DNA from: Bacteroidota bacterium
GTDB lineage: Bacteria > Bacteroidota > Ignavibacteria > Kapaibacteriales > UBA2268
Assembly: GCA_017428585.1 (NCBI GenBank)
Contig: JAFRQN010000173.1
Span: 1 to 7,650 of the forward strand
Direction of reading: 5' to 3'
Length of the DNA: 7,650 bases
This document shows positions 1-6,186 of the stretch, one piece after another. The notes beneath the pieces are model-generated. The model did not search any database. It saw only the letters and a program-made list of their open reading frames with translations, and was not told the DNA's origin. The position numbers and the translations under genes are program-made. How positions within the stretch are numbered: position 1 is the stretch's first letter; every line of letters begins with the position of its first letter.

Positions 1-18
1 ATTTTTTTTAGATTGCAT
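1..18 (-). CDS. Possible start of the next dcw gene (rsmH expected), cut by window edge
   Basis: An ATG at 18-16 on the minus strand opens a frame that runs off the window after six codons (MQSKKN). It begins 18 bases after the mraZ stop with no terminator between, so it would be cotranscribed with mraZ. In most bacteria the gene after mraZ is rsmH (mraW), the 16S rRNA m4C1402 methyltransferase, and a lysine-rich start before the usual HIPVLL motif would fit. Only six residues are visible, so the identity rests on gene order alone. No Shine-Dalgarno sequence precedes it. Confidence 0.35.
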
Positions 19-36
19 TATAATTATACAATTCTA

Positions 37-498
37 TTATAATGAATTTGAATTTTCTACCATAACTTTCGCTGCAACTATTTCATAACTTTCTGGGCAA
101 TCATTAATATAAGCATCGTATGTTTCTGGATCCCAAAATTCAATATGGTCTAATGCACCAAGAATTGTAACTTGAGAATTTATACCAGCAAATTTCAATA
201 GTTCCTTTGGTAAATTAATTCTCTGCTGTTTATCTAATTCAACCTCTTCACAAGTTTGCAGCATAAGTCTTATAAATTTTCTATTACGTTCGTCATATTG
301 ATTTAAATCTTTTAATTTTTTTTCTTGTCTTTCTTCCCAAACATTTAATGGATAAACGAAAATACATTTATCAAGACCACGCATTACTACCAAAGTATTT
401 CCTGCATCTTCAGGAATACTCTTACGCATTTTTACAGGTATATTCACCCTGCCTTTGCTGTCTATTGAATATATTTCCTTTCCTTTAAATGAAGCCAT
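37..498 (-). CDS. mraZ: MraZ, dcw-cluster transcriptional repressor
   Basis: MraZ is a nucleoid-associated DNA-binding protein that represses its own promoter and so controls the division and cell wall cluster. The protein has two SpoVT/AbrB-type halves, each with the family DxxxR signature. In numbering from the chosen start these are DSKGR at residues 13-17, followed by VNIP, and DKQQR at 89-93, followed by INLP. The length of 153 aa is normal for the family. The frame can be extended three codons upstream to a TTG at 507, but the ATG at 498 gives MASFKG, which matches the usual MraZ N-terminus, so I choose it. No Shine-Dalgarno sequence is present; the leader is A/T-rich. Its own promoter and operator lie just upstream, and a terminator separates it from mutB, so it starts a new transcription unit. 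An A8 run lies inside the gene (316-323). Confidence 0.95.
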   Translation of the reverse strand: MASFKGKEIYSIDSKGRVNIPVKMRKSIPEDAGNTLVVMRGLDKCIFVYPLNVWEERQEKKLKDLNQYDERNRKFIRLMLQTCEEVELDKQQRINLPKELLKFAGINSQVTILGALDHIEFWDPETYDAYINDCPESYEIVAAKVMVENSNSL

Positions 499-556
499 TA
501 TTTTCAATTAAAAATTAAATTAAAAGATGATGAATTAATCAATTTTACAAATTATC

Positions 557-601
557 ACCCACCTCGTCCCAAATTCTTACACAAAAATACACTTTTTCCC
601 A
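557..601 (-). promoter_or_regulatory. Probable MraZ operator: TGGG boxes at 10-bp phasing
   Basis: Read on the minus strand, TGGGA (571-567) and TGGGT (561-557) are separated by exactly five bases. This is the TGGGN-N5-TGGGN direct repeat that E. coli MraZ is known to bind. A third TGGGA lies at 601-597, exactly 30 bp (three helical turns) upstream. The two phased positions between are TGTAT (591-587) and TGTAA (581-577), which keep only the TG. The boxes lie both downstream of the predicted transcription start and inside the promoter spacer, so bound MraZ would block polymerase. The boxes are seen directly; binding is inferred. Confidence 0.8.
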
Positions 602-611
602 TTTATAACAA
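582..611 (-). promoter_or_regulatory. Bacteroidota-type promoter of mraZ
   Basis: On the minus strand a TTG at 611-609 is followed after 19 bases by TATTTTTG at 589-582. This matches the Bacteroidota sigma-ABfr consensus (TTG at -33, TAnnTTTG at -7) with suitable spacing. Transcription would begin near 575, giving a leader of about 75 bases before the mraZ ATG at 498. The promoter is interleaved with the TGGG operator boxes. Confidence 0.7.
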
Positions 612-687
612 AACAATATTTTATTTTTACATAAAAATGTTGAAAAATAACAAAAAGAATAAAAAATGTACTTCAATTTAAAAAGGC

Positions 688-721
688 AAAAAAAAAGCGA
701 ACATAAAATGTTCGCTTTTTT
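688..721 (-). terminator. Intrinsic terminator after mutB
   Basis: A perfect stem pairs GCGAACA (697-703) with TGTTCGC (709-715) across a five-base loop, and flanking A and T runs extend the pairing. Read from the minus strand the stem is followed by nine T's (complement of 688-696). It starts about 22 bases past the mutB stop. The structure is nearly symmetrical, so it could also stop plus-strand transcription. It separates the mutase unit from mraZ. Confidence 0.9.
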
Positions 722-743
722 ATTTTAAGTTTATTTTAAAGAC

Positions 744-2924
744 TTATTCTTCTATTTGCTCTAATAATGCTTCAATCATTTTTTTAGCTGAATAAGTAAC
801 AACTGTACCTGGACCAAATATGAAAGCAACACCAGCTTTATATAAGAAGTCATAATCTTGAGGAGGAATAACACCACCTGCAATAACCATAATATCTTCT
901 CTTCCATGTTTTTTAAGTTCTTCTATTAGAGCAGGAATTAAAGTTTTATGACCAGCAGCTAATGAACTTGCACCTACAATATGAACGTCATTTTCAATCG
1001 CTTGTTTTGCTGTTTCTTCAGGAGTTTGGAATAATGGTCCAACGTCCACGTCAAATCCTAAATCAGCATAACCAGTAGCAACAACTTTAGCACCACGATC
1101 ATGTCCATCTTGTCCCATTTTAGCAACAAGAATACGTGGTCTACGACCTTCTATCTTTGCAAATTTATCAGTTAATGCTCTGACTTCATTTATAACGTCC
1201 TTATTCTTAAATTCACCACTATAAACGCCACTGATAGTTCTAATAACAGCATTATGTCTACCAGTAACTTTTTCTATAGCGTAACTAATTTCACCTAAAG
1301 AAGCACGAGCTTTAGCAGCTTCAACAGCAAGAGCAAGCAAGTTACCTTCACCAGTTTCAGCACATTTAGTGATAGCATTACAGATTTGTTCAACTTTATT
1401 GCTATCTCTATTTTCACGTAATTTCTTTAGACGTGCGATTTGAGCTTCACGTACAGCTGAGTTATCAATATCAAGGATATCAAGAGCTTCTTCTTTTTCA
1501 AGAACATATTTATTGATACCGATGATTGATTCAGAACCACTGTCAATTCTAGCTTGTTTACGAGCAGCAGCCTCTTCAATACGCATTTTAGGAACACCAG
1601 ATTCAATAGCCTTAGCCATACCGCCAAGACTTTCAATTTCTTGAATATGTCCCCATGCTTTATCTATTAGTTCTGCTGTTAATTTTTCTACATAATATGA
1701 ACCGCCCCATGGATCGATTACTTTACATATACCAGTTTCTTCTTGCAAATAAATTTGTGTATTACGAGCAATACGAGCAGAGAAATCTGTTGGTAAAGCA
1801 ATAGCTTCATCAAGAGCGTTTGTATGCAATGATTGTGTATGACCTAATGCAGCACCCATAGCTTCAATACAAGTTCTTGCAACATTATTGAATGGATCTT
1901 GTGCTGTTAAACTCCAGCCAGAAGTTTGACTATGAGTTCTAAGAGCAAGAGATTTTGGATTCTTAGGATTAAACTGTTTAACAATTTTTGCCCAAAGAAC
2001 ACGAGCTGCACGCATTTTTGCTACTTCCATAAAATAGTTCATTCCGATAGCCCAGAAGAACGATAGACGAGGAGCAAAAGCATCAATATCAATACCAGCT
2101 TTAATACCAGTACGTATATATTCCAATCCATCTGCCAAAGTATAACCCATTTCTATATCATTAGTAGCACCTGCTTCCTGCATGTGATAACCAGAAATAG
2201 AAATACTATTAAATTTAGGCATATTTTTAGAAGTATATTCAAAAATATCTGCAATAATTTTCATTGATATTGCTGGAGGATAAATATATGTATTACGAAC
2301 CATATATTCCTTCAAAATATCATTTTGAATAGTACCAGAAAGCTGTTCTAACTTAGCACCTTGTTCTAAAGCTGCTACAATATAAAAAGCAAGAACTGGC
2401 AATACAGCACCATTCATTGTCATAGAAACAGAGATTCTATCTAATTGTATTTTATTAAATAGAATTTCCATATCAAGAATAGAATCTACAGCAACACCTG
2501 CCTTACCTACATCACCAACAACTCTTTCATGATCTGAATCATAGCCACGATGAGTAGCCAAGTCAAAAGCAACAGATAATCCCTGCTGTCCAGCTGCAAT
2601 ATTTCTACGATAGAATGCGTTTGATTCTTCTGCTGTAGAAAAACCTGCATATTGACGTATAGTCCATGGACGAGCAACATACATAGTAGGATAAGGACCT
2701 CTTAAATTAGGTGCAATACCTGCAGTAAAATAAGGATGAATATAGTCGGCAATATCTGATTTTGTATAGAGAGGATCTATATCAATGTTTTCCATTGATT
2801 TTACAACATCTAATTTTGCCATCTGTTCTGCTTTTTTACGCCAAGCATCTTTATCTGTATTAACACAGTTACATTGACACTGGCTTGGATTAAAATCCAT
2901 TTCTGCAAAATTTGGAAAATTCAT
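744..2924 (-). CDS. mutB: Methylmalonyl-CoA mutase, catalytic large (alpha) subunit
   Basis: This adenosylcobalamin-dependent enzyme interconverts (R)-methylmalonyl-CoA and succinyl-CoA in the cytoplasm, as a heterodimer with the mutA product. Residues 45-560 form the substrate-binding TIM barrel and 595-726 the cobalamin-binding domain. From remembered Propionibacterium shermanii numbering, the active-site residues are all present: Tyr92 (Tyr89), Gln200 (Gln197), Arg210 (Arg207), Tyr246 and His247 (Tyr243, His244). The cobalamin motif DGHDRG is at 606-611 with ligand His608, and Lys602 and Asp606 are kept. Tyr92 and Arg210 argue against isobutyryl-CoA mutase, which has Phe and Gln there. The length of 726 aa is normal. 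The start ATG at 2924 has AAGGA a few bases upstream, the only good Shine-Dalgarno-like site in the window. The N-terminus carries an unusual CQCNC (Cys16, 18, 20). It is the last gene of its unit. The same protein is called scpA in some genomes. Confidence 0.97.
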   Translation of the reverse strand: MNFPNFAEMDFNPSQCQCNCVNTDKDAWRKKAEQMAKLDVVKSMENIDIDPLYTKSDIADYIHPYFTAGIAPNLRGPYPTMYVARPWTIRQYAGFSTAEESNAFYRRNIAAGQQGLSVAFDLATHRGYDSDHERVVGDVGKAGVAVDSILDMEILFNKIQLDRISVSMTMNGAVLPVLAFYIVAALEQGAKLEQLSGTIQNDILKEYMVRNTYIYPPAISMKIIADIFEYTSKNMPKFNSISISGYHMQEAGATNDIEMGYTLADGLEYIRTGIKAGIDIDAFAPRLSFFWAIGMNYFMEVAKMRAARVLWAKIVKQFNPKNPKSLALRTHSQTSGWSLTAQDPFNNVARTCIEAMGAALGHTQSLHTNALDEAIALPTDFSARIARNTQIYLQEETGICKVIDPWGGSYYVEKLTAELIDKAWGHIQEIESLGGMAKAIESGVPKMRIEEAAARKQARIDSGSESIIGINKYVLEKEEALDILDIDNSAVREAQIARLKKLRENRDSNKVEQICNAITKCAETGEGNLLALAVEAAKARASLGEISYAIEKVTGRHNAVIRTISGVYSGEFKNKDVINEVRALTDKFAKIEGRRPRILVAKMGQDGHDRGAKVVATGYADLGFDVDVGPLFQTPEETAKQAIENDVHIVGASSLAAGHKTLIPALIEELKKHGREDIMVIAGGVIPPQDYDFLYKAGVAFIFGPGTVVTYSAKKMIEALLEQIEE

Positions 2925-2988
2925 TATCTTTCCTTGTGTATACTATTGTTAAAATAATTTTTATTTGTTTGTTATTTTCTATTTTAAA

Positions 2989-3561
2989 TTATAATACTAT
3001 TTTATATCCCATAACTAAATAAAAAGAATTAGGTGAATCAGTAATAATTCTTTCAGAATTAATTTTACTTATCTTACCAAATCCATGTTCATATATTAAA
3101 CCTAAACGTATTTTCTTAAATTGATAATTTAAATTAATTACACCATTCATAGTTAATCGTCTTACTGCATTAGGCGCTGTATCAGAATCACGTATTGATA
3201 AATTCGTTCCAACATTACCAATTAAACATTTTTGATGCTTATTAGAAGAACTAATAGTCAACATTAGAGGAATTTTATGAAATTCTGCATCAAAAACACC
3301 CGCGTAATTACGTTCTAAACCAGTTGTAAATCCAAAATTATTTTCACCAAATACTTCTATTAAGAAAGCAGTCTGTGCTGTTCCATCTATAGTAGAAGTT
3401 GTATTGACGCCATAATAATTATTATAATCAACTCGTTTATATGAGAACGATGTTAATCCAGCAGATGCACATGGAATATATGCTACTTCTACTGCAAGTA
3501 ATTTATCAAAAACTCCAACTAATAATACTAATGCAATTATTATTTTATTTAGTTTAGTCAT
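2989..3561 (-). CDS. Small exported protein, probable outer-membrane beta-barrel
   Basis: I do not recognise a specific family. The 190-aa product starts with a clear signal peptide: basic MTKLNK, a hydrophobic stretch IIIALVLLVGVF, and likely cleavage after LLA near residue 23. The rest alternates polar and hydrophobic residues in short strand-like segments, including GFTTGLERNYAG, HKIPLMLTI, INLNYQFKKIRLGLIYEHGFG and SFYLVMGYKIVL. Such patterns, including the IPL motif, recall Bacteroidota porin-family (OMP_b-brl) proteins, so an outer-membrane barrel is the best inference. Two cysteines, one near the mature N-terminus, do not form an obvious lipobox. The gene lies between the two mutase genes, 156 bases after mutA and 64 before mutB, probably in the same transcript. 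It has no Shine-Dalgarno site. Nothing in the sequence links it to propionate metabolism. Confidence 0.75.
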   Translation of the reverse strand: MTKLNKIIIALVLLVGVFDKLLAVEVAYIPCASAGLTSFSYKRVDYNNYYGVNTTSTIDGTAQTAFLIEVFGENNFGFTTGLERNYAGVFDAEFHKIPLMLTISSSNKHQKCLIGNVGTNLSIRDSDTAPNAVRRLTMNGVINLNYQFKKIRLGLIYEHGFGKISKINSERIITDSPNSFYLVMGYKIVL

Positions 3562-3581
3562 ATTATAATACTATTATAATA
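3561..3581. repeat. Tandem 10-bp AT palindromes at a start codon
   Basis: TATTATAATA occurs at 3561-3570 and again at 3572-3581, one base apart. Each copy is its own reverse complement. The array touches the start codon of the beta-barrel-like gene. It could be a weak regulator site or chance in such AT-rich DNA. Confidence 0.4.
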
Positions 3582-3654
3582 ATCTTTATTCTGTATAAAT
3601 TTTATTTACATCTGTTTAATAATACATTTATGCTGTAAATACTTTTATTCCTGC

Positions 3655-3680
3655 TTCAAAAATCATCTAAGAAACTTAGA
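3655..3680 (-). terminator. Weak hairpin downstream of mutA
   Basis: TCTAAG (3666-3671) pairs with CTTAGA (3675-3680) over a three-base loop. On the minus strand it is followed by TGATTTTTG, a run of five T's. It lies about 38 bases past the mutA stop. The six-bp stem is short, so it could give partial termination or an RNA processing end, lowering expression of the downstream genes, or be chance. Confidence 0.3.
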
Positions 3681-3717
3681 ATAGTAATTTCACAGCAAAA
3701 AATACATCATTATTTCA

Positions 3718-5838
3718 CTACATAACACCTATAGATTTCATTAGGTTAAATAATGTTTCATATACATTAGATTTAACATGAATGAACTCATCAACACCTG
3801 CTTCTTTGAATGCATCAACATAATCTGCAGGCAAACCAGCAAGTATAAGCTTAACATTTGGTTTTTGCTTCTTTAATTCAGCTGCAAATCCAGGAACTAC
3901 TTCAGGATAAATATCATCAGTAGAACATATAACCACTGCTGGAGCTGTTATATTATTAATATCAGCAATACCTTCATCTACAGTCATATAGCCAGCACCT
4001 TGTACAATTTCAAAGCCTGCTACAGCAAAGAAATCTGTAGAGAAATCTGCTCTTGCTTTATATTGCTTTAACGTTCCAAAGTTAGCAAAGTATAATTGAG
4101 GAGCCTTGCCAGTCTTTTTCTTATATTCTGAAACATGATTTCTTAAACCTTCAAAGAGAGTACCTGATCTATAGCTTGGCAAAGCTGCAATATCGTTCTT
4201 TTCCTTTTCTTTAGCTGCCCAAAGATCAACAATATGACCACCTTCCATAAATGCATTTATAGCAAGTTCAACTGCAGACTTAGTGCAACAATTTAATTTA
4301 TCATATATTGCCTTTGCATCAATATTCTTTTTACGTGCTAAAGCTGCATCTTCAAATTTATTTACTTCTTCTACATTATCAGGAACTACATCAATAGGTT
4401 TTTCATTTAAGTTTGGATATTTATTTGTTCCAAGCATTACTTCCTTACGTGTAGAAATATTTTTATTTCGTTTTGCAACTACTTCAGCTACTGATTTTTG
4501 CACCATTCCTGATTTCAATGCTTCAAGCATACCACCGTTTTTTTCTATCTCACGGAACATTTCCCAAATTTTACCTACAAATTGATCTGTTAATGTCTCA
4601 ATATAATATGAACCACCTGCAGGATCAATAGTATCAGTCATGTGAGCTTCATCCTTTAATATAGCTTGTACATTACGTGCTATACGTCTTGAGAAATCAG
4701 AAGGCATTCCAAGTGTCTCATCAAAAGGACTTAAAGTTATACTGTTTGCACCTGCCATAACTGCTGAAAATCCTTCTGTTGTAATTCGAAGCATATTTAC
4801 ATGAGCATCAAAAATAGATTTATCAACTTTTGAAGTAAATGCATGGATTACCATTTTTTGAGCTTCTGGAGAACCGCCAAATTCTTTAATAATTTTTGCC
4901 CATACTACTCTTGCAGCACGCATTTTTGCTATTTCTATGAAGAATTTAACACCTACACCAAAATTAAAGTGAATATTTTTTGCTATATCTTCAATATCAC
5001 AGCCTTTGTTTAACAACTCTTTAATATAATAAACAGCAGTTGCTATAGAATAAGCTACTTCTTGAGTAGCACTGCTGCCTGCATTGTTATATGTTGTACC
5101 ATCAATAGAAATAACACTCATTTTATCAGCTTTTAGCTGTTTTTGCATTTCTATTAACGCTTGCATTTCACTTAAAGCAATTTTTGGAGAAACGTTTTCC
5201 CATTCTCCAGCTCTTACCATAGAAGTTAGGAAATCAAATCCAAAATTAACTTTTACATCAGCTATATTAATATTATGTTTACGGCAGTATGCACAGAATA
5301 ATGATGCAACTTCAAAAGAATAACTAACAGGACAAGTAGGAAGGAAATAAATAGATATTGCTGTTAAATCAATACCTTTAAATGCTTCTTCTAAATCCTG
5401 TAAATCACCAATATGCAATGAATGGCAAACACAACCAGCATTTCTTTCTTCACAAACATCTTTAAACATTGGACGACATTCGCAAATTTGTATACTAACT
5501 GCATCTTGTCCACATTGTAAATCTGCTAATAATGCTTTATTAAAATCTTTTGGAAGTGGATAATTAATAGTTTGAGCAACATCCCAGCTGTTAGATTTAT
5601 AACCTGCACTATATATACCACGGTTATAAGGGAATTCTCCTGGTAAGGAATTTGCCAAATATGGGATTTTATCTCTATCAGATACGTTATAAATAGGCTG
5701 TAAATTTACATCTTCGTATGTAGATGTAATAAGTTTTTTTTCAAATGGAGCACCTTTTAAGGCAGCAATAGCTGCTTCTTTCCATTCTTCATAAGTCGGT
5801 ATATTAAATTCCGACAATAACTCTTTTTGATTAACCAT
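3718..5838 (-). CDS. mutA: Methylmalonyl-CoA mutase, non-catalytic small (beta) subunit
   Basis: This subunit pairs with the mutB product and supports the heterodimer but does not carry the cofactor. The N-terminus (about 8-50: LLSEFNIPTYEEWKEAAIA, then LKGAPFEKKL) is typical of MutA. A TIM-barrel-like domain follows to about 540, sharing motifs with MutB such as IAKMRAARVVWAKI (303-316), PSDFSRRIARN (379-389) and DPAGGSYY (405-412). The C-terminal domain (about 580-706) has the cobalamin-domain fold pattern, but TLKQYKAR stands where MutB has QDGHDRGA, so the His ligand is missing. The catalytic His is also lost: DGTTYNNAG (246-254) replaces SGYHMQEAG. These losses are expected for MutA. At 706 aa it is nearly as long as MutB and longer than the P. 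shermanii small subunit (about 638). Odd feature: a cysteine cluster at 109, 119, 121, 129, 136, 138. No Shine-Dalgarno site precedes the ATG at 5838. Confidence 0.95.
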   Translation of the reverse strand: MVNQKELLSEFNIPTYEEWKEAAIAALKGAPFEKKLITSTYEDVNLQPIYNVSDRDKIPYLANSLPGEFPYNRGIYSAGYKSNSWDVAQTINYPLPKDFNKALLADLQCGQDAVSIQICECRPMFKDVCEERNAGCVCHSLHIGDLQDLEEAFKGIDLTAISIYFLPTCPVSYSFEVASLFCAYCRKHNINIADVKVNFGFDFLTSMVRAGEWENVSPKIALSEMQALIEMQKQLKADKMSVISIDGTTYNNAGSSATQEVAYSIATAVYYIKELLNKGCDIEDIAKNIHFNFGVGVKFFIEIAKMRAARVVWAKIIKEFGGSPEAQKMVIHAFTSKVDKSIFDAHVNMLRITTEGFSAVMAGANSITLSPFDETLGMPSDFSRRIARNVQAILKDEAHMTDTIDPAGGSYYIETLTDQFVGKIWEMFREIEKNGGMLEALKSGMVQKSVAEVVAKRNKNISTRKEVMLGTNKYPNLNEKPIDVVPDNVEEVNKFEDAALARKKNIDAKAIYDKLNCCTKSAVELAINAFMEGGHIVDLWAAKEKEKNDIAALPSYRSGTLFEGLRNHVSEYKKKTGKAPQLYFANFGTLKQYKARADFSTDFFAVAGFEIVQGAGYMTVDEGIADINNITAPAVVICSTDDIYPEVVPGFAAELKKQKPNVKLILAGLPADYVDAFKEAGVDEFIHVKSNVYETLFNLMKSIGVM

Positions 5839-6120
5839 AGCTTTGTTTGTTTATTTTTTTATTTAAAAAATATACTATATTTATCTTTTTCAATTATATA
5901 ATTACTAACTACAATTATTTCAGACACTTATATAAACAATTTATATAAAAAATAAATACTTCATACAAAATATTTAAAATAAAAAAATTATAATTATATT
6001 AATATACAAATATACAAAGAAATAATTTAAATTAATATATTAATATAACAAATATAATACTTTTTTAACTAACAAACATAAAAGGAATATATTATAAAAT
6101 ACTTTATACAGAAATGAAAA
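5839..6120. other. Very AT-rich intergenic region upstream of mutA
   Basis: This part of the dnaX-mutA gap is almost entirely A and T and has no open frame of useful length on either strand. I see no cobalamin riboswitch: the region lacks the GC-containing helices and B12-box such an element needs. It must contain the mutA promoter, for which only weak candidates exist. Confidence 0.7.
6049..6075 (-). promoter_or_regulatory. Candidate promoter for the mutA unit
   Basis: On the minus strand a TTG at 6075-6073 is followed after 16 bases by TATATTTG at 6056-6049, an exact TAnnTTTG. The spacing is shorter than the usual 19 or so. A second TATATTTG lies at 6014-6007 without a suitable TTG. With this base composition such matches arise by chance, so the call is weak. 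It would imply a leader of about 200 bases. Confidence 0.3.
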
Positions 6121-6165
6121 TAAAAATAGTCAATAATAAATAAGCAATTTTTTATTATTGACTAT
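6116..6165 (-). terminator. Long AT-rich terminator hairpin after dnaX
   Basis: Positions 6126-6140 pair perfectly with 6151-6165, a 15-bp stem around a 10-base loop, with only two G-C pairs. On the minus strand the stem is followed by TTTTTATTTTC. It begins 22 bases past the dnaX stop. Length seems to replace GC content for stability. It separates dnaX from the mutase unit. Confidence 0.7.
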
Positions 6166-6186
6166 AAAATACTATATATTATTGAA

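Noticed and set aside
316..323. A8 run in mraZ, and one in mutA at 5734-5741, as slippage sites
   Set aside because: They lie inside essential folds where a shifted product would be useless, and runs of eight are expected in low-GC lysine-rich codons.
499..507. TTG start extending mraZ by three codons
   Set aside because: The ATG at 498 gives the canonical MASFKG N-terminus; the extra MKI is not typical of MraZ and has no ribosome-binding signal.
1427..1636. 69-aa open frame on the minus strand inside mutB
   Set aside because: It is out of frame within a highly conserved gene and its product is low-complexity hydrophobic sequence.
744..2924. MutB as isobutyryl-CoA or ethylmalonyl-CoA mutase
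   Set aside because: Tyr92 and Arg210 match methylmalonyl-CoA mutase specificity residues, and a typical MutA partner is encoded nearby.
4283..5323. Plus-strand open frames of 100 and 79 aa inside mutA
   Set aside because: They are antisense to a well-conserved gene, show no motif, and have no promoter or start signal.
3718..5838. mutA as a damaged mutase gene, since the cobalamin His and catalytic His are missing
   Set aside because: Loss of both is normal in the MutA small subunit; the frame is intact over 706 codons.
5839..6120. Cobalamin riboswitch upstream of the mutase unit
   Set aside because: A B12-dependent enzyme made this worth checking, but the leader is almost only A/T with no B12-box or GC helices, and mutases are rarely under such control.
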